Source: an uncultured Lachnospiraceae bacterium (GTDB taxonomy: Bacteria; Bacillota; Clostridia; Lachnospirales; Anaerotignaceae). From it: 64,000 bases of DNA. The DNA is taken from the NCBI GenBank assembly GCA_944384295.1, contig CALWSU010000001.1, forward strand, positions 62,001 to 126,000. The letters are read 5' to 3'. Below the pieces are notes generated by a model. That model was not told the origin of the DNA. It was given only the letters and a program-made list of their open reading frames with translations, and ran no database searches. Positions 10,401-17,426 of the stretch are shown in pieces (positions within the stretch are counted from its first letter, which is position 1; every line of letters begins with the position of its first letter). A program made the position numbers and the translations under genes.

Positions 10401-11026
10401 TTTTGAGAAAAAATATTGCTATTTTGCAATTGATTTTCCCAAACAGACCTATTTTCCCAACGATGCTTGGACTGTGTTTGATTTGTATGAAAATCTATTT
10501 TCTGATAATCTTGCGTCATATTCTGCACAGAAACAGAGAAAAGCGTATGCCCGATGCGATTGAAAATGGGCGTACGCTCCTGTATTATGGCATCAGCGTT
10601 TTTTTTTAGCTCCTGTCGGATATTTGCTATGGTTTGTTCTAAAACCTCTGTATTCTCAAATGCCTGTTCATTTTGCAGCTGTCGAAAAGTTTGTTGCAGA
10701 TTTCCTTGCACATGGTATTGTTGATAAATATTAATTTGGTTTTTGATTTGGCGTACAATTTCTTGCTGCCATACTTTTTGCTGTATGGAAATATTTGCAC
10801 CACTTTGATGAAAGCGCAAATTTTCCAATAACTGTATCAATGTTTCCAATAATATAGAGATAGTATCTGGATTCTCTCGTTTCAACACCATACGTGCAGA
10901 CTGGTTTTGTACTTCTTGTCCATACAAATTTTTATTACGGATTTCTTCGCCAAAATGCAAACTATCTGTTGCCAAACGAATGGCGTTTTTCTGAGATTGC
11001 AGCATCATATCTTTTGTGGTACGCAT
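7430..11026 (-). CDS. Giant Gln/Asn/His-rich low-complexity CIS protein, function unknown
   Basis: The protein has 1198 residues, the longest of the CIS operon, with a composition unlike its neighbours: very rich in Gln, Asn, His, Lys, Met, Ile and aromatics, poor in Gly, and almost free of Cys. No known domain was recognised in the first 1050 residues. The last 21 residues (ending YDKIYTRIERTL then ASERRRMGL) form a charged helix resembling the C-terminal motif of the variable protein at this place in actinobacterial CIS loci. The start at 11026 has AGGTGA seven bases upstream. Its place between tube-like and LysM-like genes suggests a structural part. A tape-measure or lumen-filling role is a guess; an adhesive or effector role is not excluded. 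Confidence 0.6.
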   Translation of the reverse strand: MRTTKDMMLQSQKNAIRLATDSLHFGEEIRNKNLYGQEVQNQSARMVLKRENPDTISILLETLIQLLENLRFHQSGANISIQQKVWQQEIVRQIKNQINIYQQYHVQGNLQQTFRQLQNEQAFENTEVLEQTIANIRQELKKNADAIIQERTPIFNRIGHTLFSVSVQNMTQDYQKIDFHTNQTQSKHRWENRSVWENQLQNSNIFSQKIIWHHNQNTWFATNQEHPFRSIYYGYHMTAKNMVQRNITIGDIQNIEKKIQFDIKNALALSYVSERKQEIAFDVTHQTNVRNHTMLHQSWRQKWKQPLSNYLSAFSLTSIDTKMMNRIQQNSLFFQKKWFFNNQNFVKIDLPQYTQMLQFWYHTAVIKQIQHQKQKLDAAFEITYPLQMVQTQNIVLQEIQKKTFHKDNLFFYHRQQYEYDAESGNGKQQTQQNLIQNQWIQQRIIQNIFDTMSQNRMISKIESNLSQVARNWLFANYGNQNVLQKQSLSWIQSANQKIDIQTKQQQFFSANQNKYFDVSSLQQENRQKLSLFFYSKWLQSFMNVLQTQQLSSIRKNVDGMQINIQKNRLLPFSVLSEQKQKEVIALHLLQQKQSIQTFVSKENKLQHHLQKIYPKRYNDVHTIYQSNEIDKENVSYDTYHIVLQQPNLMSEILQILQKNNIKNTLFWKKMQHSMMHQKKITEKRMALFLQMFPKQFHMIQNQQNFLYDLQIADKYMAFWSTKQYFYRNQFGFYDTKYHNMLHLQEIKRNFVPMYQNLMQNMAFTKMQHFVRNQNDLEYKIQSFSQYDTAFAITRLQHHHLGANKTIQAIQKYNPYLWYQTTPSFCSEIVYHQKHQVFLHTNQNLYQSFSTNVQPEIINQQQIVLKHDISSQQNKVENIDTHLDSYTKIYHAHHAKQWYDDQSSYFVKHILQKNAMQKYIVESPKWKDAFGHSTDNESKEQQKSWLYNDTTIHIGKMIWSQFQTILQKYPTLHRKANRYYNMVNPVSQKEWIQHRHASTETKQNWIPSLQWMSQYSEKQIPMRKIEKSKMTEQIEIEHTKPKFSFVTNPLEQWKKNKEEFHVISAFKRKSKPLVQTEVLPSMTTQNTTNIVTENYLQTEFVHKKENKSVLHDTEIQQEWEEAVTERILEKVQTLWKEQRKEQFAQLKVPQQSIEPMQAVTNVPEQENGMVSALELERMYDKIYTRIERTLASERRRMGL

Positions 11027-11064
11027 ATTTTTGTCACCTGCTTTTCTACCGATTTTTATTTCTG

Positions 11065-11817
11065 TTATAGTTCCAACCGATTGAAAATTTCTTGCTGTAC
11101 TTTTTGCTGCATATCTTCTTGTTGCTTCTGTTTTTCGGCTTCTTCCTGCGCAATAGATTGATTCTGTTCCGAAGCAAAACTGACTGCTGACTGACTGGTA
11201 GCAGCTTGCGTTTGTCTTTGCGCTTGCTTTGCAGCAGCATTGGTTTCTTTCTGCTGTTTTAATTTTGCAGTATACGTCTGAATGGCTTCTAAATCCGCTT
11301 GATTATTGTTATAACTCGTAATTTCGCCTAAAAATTCAGATGTCGCATCGAATTTCCCCATACGATTGAGCAATTCAAAGCGTTTCAAATGTGTATAAGC
11401 AATCGACATACTTTGTATCAAAACACGGGAACTTTGTGCTTCTAAGTCCGTCAATTTGATATCTTTTACCATGATGGTATTGGTATAATAGGCAGTTCTT
11501 AAGGAATTATCCGCATTTTTAATAATCAATATCATAAAGTTCGCACGCTTGATGACATTGAGCATATCAATAGTACCGACTCCTTTTTCCAATGTCATCG
11601 TATGCAGTTCTTCCATAGATTCTTCTACCATATAAGGTTCAAAGCGTCCACCTTCTAATACAGGTTTGATATTTGCGCCATACAGATGCAGACCGGAAAT
11701 CTTAGAAAAACTCAGAATCGAACTACCCAACACAATAAAATAATTCATACCCAAAACGGGATATTCTTCTAAATTACCCAAATGGATTCCCATAGTTGAG
11801 AGCAGTTTATTCACCAT
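11065..11817 (-). CDS. Second tube-like protein (gp19/Afp5-like tube initiator) with coiled-coil tail
   Basis: The protein has 250 residues. Residues 20-160 look like a phage/CIS tube protein: YFIVLGSSILSFSKISGL, then EGGRFEPYMVEE, a TLEKGVGTIDML segment, and TYYTNTIMVKDIKLTDLEAQSSRVLIQSMSIAYTHLKRF, matching the beta-strand order of gp19-like tubes. The last 70 residues are a Gln/Ala/Lys-rich helix that the main tube protein lacks. In AFP-like particles Afp5 forms the first tube ring on the hub, so this is probably the initiator. The start at 11817 is chosen for GGAGG nine bases upstream. Confidence 0.7.
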   Translation of the reverse strand: MVNKLLSTMGIHLGNLEEYPVLGMNYFIVLGSSILSFSKISGLHLYGANIKPVLEGGRFEPYMVEESMEELHTMTLEKGVGTIDMLNVIKRANFMILIIKNADNSLRTAYYTNTIMVKDIKLTDLEAQSSRVLIQSMSIAYTHLKRFELLNRMGKFDATSEFLGEITSYNNNQADLEAIQTYTAKLKQQKETNAAAKQAQRQTQAATSQSAVSFASEQNQSIAQEEAEKQKQQEDMQQKVQQEIFNRLEL

Positions 11818-11868
11818 TTCCGCCCACCTCCTTTATCTTGGTATCAAAATCACAAAAGATTACTCACC

Positions 11869-12060
11869 CTAATACACATCAAATATATTTTTCTTGGCTT
11901 CCTCACCATTCAATTTTTGATTGATTTGAGAAATTTCCTGACACCATCGTTGTCGTTCTTTATGTTCCAAATGCATAATTTTTTCATGTGACCAATGGAA
12001 ATAATATGCAATAAATGCCATTTCCTCATAAAGTTTGTCAATCGGATAGCCTTTTTTCAC
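11869..12060 (-). CDS. DUF6760-family small CIS protein
   Basis: This small protein carries GYPIDKLYEEMAFIAYYFHWSHEKIMHLEHKERQRW, the signature of the DUF6760 family found in CIS loci, notably of Actinobacteria; its function is not established. I place the start at a GTG (12060) that overlaps the stop of the upstream gene as GTGA, which suggests coupled translation. A TTG at 12078 would add six residues but has no ribosome site. The product is about 63 residues, mostly helical. It sits between the chaperone-like and tube-initiator genes. Confidence 0.75.
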   Translation of the reverse strand: MKKGYPIDKLYEEMAFIAYYFHWSHEKIMHLEHKERQRWCQEISQINQKLNGEEAKKNIFDVY

Positions 12061-12425
12061 TCCCCCAAGAACGGCCAAGGAACTTCTATATTTTCACCAC
12101 AATGTGGACAGATTGTTTTGAGCATAGGTGGTTCAATTTGATTGATTCTTTGATACATATCCTGTAAAAATGCCAAATCCGCTGTAAATAAACGTTCTAT
12201 GATACGTGTATCAATTGCAGGCAAAGAACCAAGGCTTGTCACCACTCTTGCCAACAATATAATACTAAGGTAACTTGGATTTTGCTGCACGCGCGGGTCT
12301 TTCATAGGCAAAATTTCATCTGCTGCGGTTGCCAGACGCATGATGCCTCTTTTATGCACTACGCCATCTCCATCCACATACCCTCTTGGTAGTTCAAACG
12401 GATACTCTGTTTGAAATTCACTCAT
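12057..12425 (-). CDS. Tail-assembly-chaperone-like CIS protein
   Basis: The protein has 122 residues with FELPRGYVDGDGVVHKRGIMRLATAADEI at the N-terminus, followed by DPRVQQNPSYLSIILLARVVTSLGSL and a segment ending in CPHCGENIEV. This pattern (Leu-Pro-x-Gly-Tyr, then Met-Arg-x-Ala-Thr-Ala) resembles the phage tail assembly chaperones (gp41-like) found in CIS operons. The CxxC near the end could hold part of a metal site, but there is only one such pair. It lies downstream of the tube gene behind two hairpins, and upstream of DUF6760. The role is inferred from family resemblance and position. Confidence 0.65.
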   Translation of the reverse strand: MSEFQTEYPFELPRGYVDGDGVVHKRGIMRLATAADEILPMKDPRVQQNPSYLSIILLARVVTSLGSLPAIDTRIIERLFTADLAFLQDMYQRINQIEPPMLKTICPHCGENIEVPWPFLGE

Positions 12426-12474
12426 GTTTTCTGCCTCCTACATGATTTGTCAAATTTCTTTGTGTATAACAAGT

Positions 12475-12571
12475 GGGATATAGAGTCAACGCTCCATATC
12501 CCGCCTGTCGATTACGAATGATAAAAACGCTGTTTCTTTGTCTTACTGTTATCCCAACCATATAGGGATAA
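12475..12571 (-). other. Pair of hairpins after the tube gene (possible attenuator or RNA stabiliser)
   Basis: In the 200-base gap after the tube gene there are two inverted repeats on the transcribed strand: TTATCCC/GGGATAA (12549-12571) and GGGATAT/ATATCCC (12475-12502). Neither is followed by a clean T run, so they are not classical terminators. They separate sheath and tube, needed in many copies, from the low-copy baseplate genes. They could set message stability or let part of the transcripts end. Confidence 0.45.
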
Positions 12572-12625
12572 TGCTTACCATTTTCTTTGTTTCTTTGTTT
12601 CTGAATGAGATTGATTATAGATTGT

Positions 12626-13069
12626 TTAGATTTCCAATCTTACCAAACCTTCATGGGCAAATTCAATGCTTTCCATTGCAACTTCAGAACTATTCCCTTT
12701 TAATTCTGGACCTGTATATTTGCAAGGCCATGCGCGTAAAATCTGCCAAGCTGCCACTACCGTATCTTCATCATTAAACAATTGCACGGTTACAGTTTTT
12801 CTATCTTGTGTGATTTGCCCTTGGTCGATTTCGTTGATCCAAGTAAAAAACTCTACCGCATCAATCACACCACGTTTGAATACAATATTGCTATATTTTA
12901 CAAGACCGGGCTGTTTTCTTGGCGTGTTATCTGCTGCGTCGCCTTCTCTGTATTCTACTATATCAAAAGTTGCATCAAATCCACTGACTTCACTGAAGCC
13001 TGCTACCATAACACCGCCAATCTCTACCTTAAATCGATAACTCTTATAGGGATATGCTTCTAACGCCAT
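12626..13069 (-). CDS. CIS inner tube protein (gp19-like, Afp1-like)
   Basis: The protein has 147 residues, the standard length of a tube monomer. It begins MALEAYPYKSYRFKVEIGG and continues VAGFSEVSGFDATFDIVEYREGD, then PGLVKYSNIVFKRGVID and FFTWINEI, the classic T4-gp19-like tail tube pattern. The C-terminus (VAAWQILRAWPCKYTGPELKG...VAMESIEFAHEGL) also fits. It would stack as hexamers to form the tube driven out by sheath contraction. It follows the sheath gene in the same operon after 30 bases and has GGAGG upstream of its ATG. Confidence 0.95.
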   Translation of the reverse strand: MALEAYPYKSYRFKVEIGGVMVAGFSEVSGFDATFDIVEYREGDAADNTPRKQPGLVKYSNIVFKRGVIDAVEFFTWINEIDQGQITQDRKTVTVQLFNDEDTVVAAWQILRAWPCKYTGPELKGNSSEVAMESIEFAHEGLVRLEI

Positions 13070-13099
13070 GCTGGTTCCTCCTTATTTCAGATATTTTGA

Positions 13100-14827
13100 T
13101 TATTCTCCAGCCGATTCTGTTTTTTGTGTAATACGAAATACCACAAATTCAGCAGGTTTTACAGGTGCTACACCAATCACACAAATCAAACGCCCTGCAT
13201 CAATATCGCCTTGTGTCATGGTGCTTGGTCCAATTTCAACAAAGAACGCTTCGCCCTCTGTTGCACCTGCCAATGCGCCTGTTCTCCATACATCGCCTAA
13301 GAAAATTTCTATCGTTCTTCTGACTCTCAACCATAATACCTGATCATTTGGTTCAAACACAACCCAATTGGTATTGGCGCGAATGGATTCCTCAATAAAG
13401 ATAAACAATCTACGTACATTGACATAACGCCATAAAGCATTGGAACTTACCGTTCTTGCACCCCATACACGAATCCCTTGTCCTGGGAAACTGCGAATCA
13501 GGTTCACACCTTTGGGATTGAGAATATCCTGTTCTCCAGCAGTATAATTACATTCCAAACCAACACATGCACTGACAATTTCATTTGCTGGTGCTTTATG
13601 TACCCCTCTGGAGGTATCTGTTCTTGCATAAATACCAGCCACAGAGCCAGAAGGTGGAATAGAAGTGGTATTCTTTGTCAAAGGATCGAACACTCTGACC
13701 CAAGGATGATACATTGCGGCATATTCGCTATCAAAATAATTTCTATGTGTCAATACATCTTCTACTGTTTTTTTATCTTTTGGAATATCCAAAATCGCAA
13801 AACGATTTGCCATATTCTCACAATGTGCCACCAAAGTCAATTGTACTTGTGGGTCAGTGATACCGGGTACCGCCATAATACTCACTTCGTTATTATCAAT
13901 AAATGCCTGAATACCAGTACGCGCCCCAGGACCATTGTCTTCCCCTATGAAATCACCGGCGGACAAAGCGTCTTTGCTGCCATTGGTACCACCAAACAGA
14001 CTTATGAGAAATTCTCCGCTTTCCTTACCAGAAATCAATTGGAATGGTGCAATCAATTCCTCAGTCGGCTTTGCTTCTACCAATACCAATTCAGATTTTG
14101 ACAATTTCTCATTGATAAAATCAGCCGATTGTGTATTAAACGAGCAATATTCATAATTTTCCACAACATCTTCACAACTAATTTCCAGATTTACTTCACA
14201 GCTATACAGCACTGTTTTCGGCACCAAATCAGTATCCACCGCTTTTGTGTCAAAATCTTTGGCAAATGTCAACAAATTGCCATCTATGCTTGTGATTTTG
14301 TTATATATCTTTGTCTTTTGGTCGTCCAAAACGACAATATCTCCTGTCTGGAAGCCAGAAGCGTTTTTGAGTCGATATTTTTTGATATTTCCTGCTTCAA
14401 TCAATTCTAAAATCTGTGTTTTCGCACGGCTTGCAGATTGTACACGTACCGTAATTTTATTTCCCCATGCGCCTGGATTTTTTGCATACAATACCAAAGG
14501 AGCTGCGGCATCATCTTCTACATTATGCGCAAAAGCTGCATCTGCGGGCACAACTCTTTTGATGTAGCAACGCGCACCGCCATTGACAAAAAACTGATTG
14601 ACTGCATAAGCCAAATATCGATACTCGCCAAACTCTGTTTCAGATAAATTTCCACCAAACACACGACGGAAATTTGCATAGCTTGTAATCAACACAGGCG
14701 CACCTTGATGAGGTCCCTTCTGTGCTACACCGATGAAGCCTGCTGTACTGGTACCAACGCCCTCCATAGGGACTGCACCAGAATCAAATTCTTCTACATA
14801 AACGCCAGGTGATAAATATTCTGCCAT
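13100..14827 (-). CDS. CIS contractile sheath protein
   Basis: The protein has 575 residues and begins MAEYLSPGVYVEEFDSG, the hallmark start of phage tail sheath proteins. The C-terminal domain shows GVNLIRSFPGQGIRVWGARTVSS near residue 445, WRYVNVRRLFIFIEESI near residue 468 and the ending VAPVKPAEFVVFRI, all conserved in sheath family members. A single sheath gene is present, unlike the three in the antifeeding prophage. It is the first gene of the leftward operon. An in-frame TAG a few codons upstream limits the start to 14827, although the ribosome site there is weak (GGGA). A much stronger AGGAGG lies about 40 bases further upstream. Confidence 0.97.
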   Translation of the reverse strand: MAEYLSPGVYVEEFDSGAVPMEGVGTSTAGFIGVAQKGPHQGAPVLITSYANFRRVFGGNLSETEFGEYRYLAYAVNQFFVNGGARCYIKRVVPADAAFAHNVEDDAAAPLVLYAKNPGAWGNKITVRVQSASRAKTQILELIEAGNIKKYRLKNASGFQTGDIVVLDDQKTKIYNKITSIDGNLLTFAKDFDTKAVDTDLVPKTVLYSCEVNLEISCEDVVENYEYCSFNTQSADFINEKLSKSELVLVEAKPTEELIAPFQLISGKESGEFLISLFGGTNGSKDALSAGDFIGEDNGPGARTGIQAFIDNNEVSIMAVPGITDPQVQLTLVAHCENMANRFAILDIPKDKKTVEDVLTHRNYFDSEYAAMYHPWVRVFDPLTKNTTSIPPSGSVAGIYARTDTSRGVHKAPANEIVSACVGLECNYTAGEQDILNPKGVNLIRSFPGQGIRVWGARTVSSNALWRYVNVRRLFIFIEESIRANTNWVVFEPNDQVLWLRVRRTIEIFLGDVWRTGALAGATEGEAFFVEIGPSTMTQGDIDAGRLICVIGVAPVKPAEFVVFRITQKTESAGE

Positions 14828-14935
14828 GTTTTCCCGGTTGATATTCTATATTCTAATATCTCCGGTCCCTCCTCTCCTGCATACACTTTCACGGTAACGA
14901 TCCAGGTAAATAAATTCAGATTTACTCATAGTGTT

Positions 14936-14965
14936 ATTGTACAACAAATTTCCACTTTCTGTAAA
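14936..14965 (-). promoter_or_regulatory. Promoter of the leftward CIS structural operon
   Basis: On the minus strand a -35 TTTACA (14960-14965) and -10 TACAAT (14936-14941) are spaced by 18 bases. This is the best sigma-A-like match upstream of the sheath gene and gives a leader of about 100 bases. Confidence 0.6.
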
Positions 14966-15028
14966 TAAAAAATATCTTATTCGTCACATTTTTCCATGAT
15001 TTGACTTTTCTTTTTATCGTCTTTTCGA

Positions 15029-15034
15029 TATAAT
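15029..15034 (+). promoter_or_regulatory. -10 element of the rightward cargo/ATPase operon
   Basis: A perfect TATAAT lies about 70 bases upstream of the first rightward gene. A TTGACT is present upstream (15001) but 22 bases away, too far for a usual -35, so an activator may be needed. The rest of the 277-base divergent gap shows no gene. Confidence 0.45.
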
Positions 15035-15104
15035 ATTTGTAATCATGACATAAAAAATCATTTTTTTGCATAAATTGTACAAATCAGGAAAGGAGGTCAT
15101 ACCA

Positions 15105-16727
15105 TTGCCAGAAGAAGAACAAATGCTGCAACAGGATACAAATGATTTTTCCGAAGAATCTGATGTTTTGGAATCATCTGATTCTGACCAAGGGGATATT
15201 GGGGAATTTCAGCAAACAGTGCAGAATAACTTACAGGCTGCTACAGAATTGGAACAAAATTTATCTGAAGATACCCAAACACAGCAAGACCAAGCAAATA
15301 CCTCCCCTACATCAGACTCAAACACATCTGATACATCTGAAACATCCGACACAGAATCTCGCGAACCGGAAGAATCCAGAACAACCACACATGCACAGCA
15401 ATCGGAAGCAGCACATACAGCCGAAACAGCACAACAGCCTGCGCCTCCCACAGTGGCAGAAGCAGCACAACAACCTGACCAAGAACAGCCCGTTTCGGAC
15501 ACAGTATTACAGCGCGTGGAAAAAATGCGTGCCAGCACATTTGGACAAATGGTAGCCAAAACAAAAAATTTGCCTTCTACGCTGCCTCCCGTACAACCCA
15601 CACGCACAGACAAAGTTAAAAAAGCCATCGGCAGCGGTATACAAACCAGCATGAAAGTGCTTGGCAAAACAACATTGGTCAGCACCGCAATCGTAACCGG
15701 TGCTGCAAGCGTAAAAGCAGGGATGGGCTATGCAACTTTAAATGGAAATAAAAATATATCGACCGATGACACAAAAGTGTTAAATGGTATGACTACTTAT
15801 GGTGGCTATGTTTTGAAAGGTTTATCTGTATTGCTCACAACTGGTTCTACCATATTAAAAACATTGGGTGACATCAAAAAATATGGTTTCTTTTCTCGTA
15901 ACAGTGCATTGAATTTATCCGCTTCTATCCGTACTGCGTTTGCTTATCTGCAAGCAGCGATGCCTTTTCTAACAGATATGAAAAATGGTATCAGTACAAC
16001 TGCAAAAACTTGGCTCAAAGTATCCAGCAATTGGATTGATTTCTTTAATTTTTCATTGCTTTCTTTTGAAGGCATCTATGAAATTGTTTTGAAAATGATA
16101 CGTTTGAGCAAACTCAAATCCTTACAAAAATCTGGCTCCACCATCGCACAGGAAAAAATGGGAGGATATCGTTCTTTTCTCATTTCTGGATTGACACGGG
16201 ATGGATACAATGTTGCCGCAAACACCACACAAACCGGATTAAAACTTGCTAACGCAATTGTCAGCACGATGTCCGCTACAGTAACAGATCAAAAATCTGA
16301 AAAAGCAATCCGTTTGTCAAAAGCCAGCAGTATGATTGGCGCACTTTCTTCGGGTATTTCTTCTGTAAAAGCGGCAACCGATTTTACATTGATTCCTTCT
16401 TTGCAAAAAAAATCACAAGCTAAATTAAAGGAGTCTATGGGGGACACAGCAGAGGCAAATGAAAAAATCACTGCACAATACAACACACTGCTTGCACTGA
16501 CCACACCTGCATTCTTTTTGGGTACCAAAACCCAGCCACAGCAGCCAGACGCAAATGCACATGACCAAAATCAATGGTATCTTGACGCCCTACAGCAATA
16601 TAACAACGTCAAAGATTTATTGTATATCTTAAATATCGGGCATAAAGAATTGATGAACGCACCTTCTCAGGAGGCACAAAAGAACATGTTTGCAGCGGCT
16701 TTCGGCATACAACCAAGTTCCGCATAA
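15105..16727 (+). CDS. Acidic disordered plus amphipathic-helix protein, candidate CIS cargo
   Basis: I do not recognise this 540-residue protein. I start it at a TTG (15105) because AGGAAAGGAGG lies eight bases upstream; an upstream ATG at 15066 has no ribosome site. Residues 1-150 are acidic and rich in Ser, Thr, Gln and Glu, so probably disordered. From about residue 180 there are several hydrophobic or amphipathic helices (for example TTLVSTAIVTGAASV near 189 and GGYVLKGLSVLLTTGSTIL near 235), without a signal peptide. It is the first gene of an operon with a small chaperone-like protein and two ATPases, divergent from the sheath. A long flexible N-terminus ahead of a membrane-active body fits a toxin cargo, but a structural or assembly role is equally open. 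Confidence 0.6.
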   Translation: MPEEEQMLQQDTNDFSEESDVLESSDSDQGDIGEFQQTVQNNLQAATELEQNLSEDTQTQQDQANTSPTSDSNTSDTSETSDTESREPEESRTTTHAQQSEAAHTAETAQQPAPPTVAEAAQQPDQEQPVSDTVLQRVEKMRASTFGQMVAKTKNLPSTLPPVQPTRTDKVKKAIGSGIQTSMKVLGKTTLVSTAIVTGAASVKAGMGYATLNGNKNISTDDTKVLNGMTTYGGYVLKGLSVLLTTGSTILKTLGDIKKYGFFSRNSALNLSASIRTAFAYLQAAMPFLTDMKNGISTTAKTWLKVSSNWIDFFNFSLLSFEGIYEIVLKMIRLSKLKSLQKSGSTIAQEKMGGYRSFLISGLTRDGYNVAANTTQTGLKLANAIVSTMSATVTDQKSEKAIRLSKASSMIGALSSGISSVKAATDFTLIPSLQKKSQAKLKESMGDTAEANEKITAQYNTLLALTTPAFFLGTKTQPQQPDANAHDQNQWYLDALQQYNNVKDLLYILNIGHKELMNAPSQEAQKNMFAAAFGIQPSSA

Positions 16728-16780
16728 TATCCAATTTTTAGTTTCATTTTCGATTTTTGAATAGAAAGGATGTTTGGACG

Positions 16781-17341
16781 ATGTCAAATTTGGATTCCAT
16801 ACCACTCACCGCGTTAGAAGATATGGAGTTATTGCAGCGTATTCGTCAGCTTTGCGATGAAATGCAATTACAAACCACATTGCTTTCTGCTGTTGACCTA
16901 TCACCAGTACCATTGTTGCGTATTGCGATTTATCAAAATGCACAAGGCGAATTAATGCCGATACAGCTTGCCTTTTCTCCGATCTCCAGCGAACAGCTCG
17001 AGCAAAACAAATTATTGCAACTTTCTTTTGTATATGATTTTTCCATAGACGAAAGAAATCGAGAAGCATTGTTGCAATTCGCAAATGTTGCAAATTTCGG
17101 CTTGCCGATTGGGCATTTTGTTGTCACTGGACAAGAAGTGTGGTATCGTTATGCTTTGTCTGTCACAGATGCAGAAAATCTGACTCCTGTTATGGAAACT
17201 GTATCCCTATTTGGCTTGACTGCAATACAATATGCAGAGCCTTTACAGCAAATTGCATTGGGTACACTTTCTGCTTCTGATGCGATTGCGACACATTTTC
17301 CACAAATGCAAGAACTCTTTGATACAGTATTTCATGTATAA
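16781..17341 (+). CDS. Small acidic protein, YbjN/secretion-chaperone-like (tentative)
   Basis: The protein has 186 residues from the ATG at 16781, chosen because AGAAAGGA lies ten bases upstream (a TTG at 16757 is less likely). It is acidic, with no signal peptide or membrane segment. The order of predicted strands and helices (ELLQRIRQLCDEMQ, then LRIAIYQNAQGELMPIQLAFSP, LLQLSFVYDFSIDERN, WYRYALSV) recalls YbjN-like and type III secretion chaperone folds. That likeness is by eye and weak. It lies 53 bases after the candidate cargo gene, the usual place for a dedicated chaperone. Confidence 0.55.
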   Translation: MSNLDSIPLTALEDMELLQRIRQLCDEMQLQTTLLSAVDLSPVPLLRIAIYQNAQGELMPIQLAFSPISSEQLEQNKLLQLSFVYDFSIDERNREALLQFANVANFGLPIGHFVVTGQEVWYRYALSVTDAENLTPVMETVSLFGLTAIQYAEPLQQIALGTLSASDAIATHFPQMQELFDTVFHV

Positions 17342-17426
17342 CACATCTATTTATTGATATTTGTATTTTATCTCAGGCGTTTTTGGCTGTTCTTACAAAA
17401 ACGCCTGTTTTTTACAGGAGGACATT

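Noticed and set aside
14850..14929. Leader peptide of 27 codons upstream of the sheath gene
   Set aside because: Its ATG would lie at or right beside the predicted transcript start, so it would be leaderless, and its sequence shows no attenuation pattern.
15209..15685. Minus-strand open frame of 158 codons opposite the candidate cargo gene
   Set aside because: It mirrors the Ser/Thr/Gln-rich low-complexity part of the plus-strand gene; no ribosome site and no recognisable domain.
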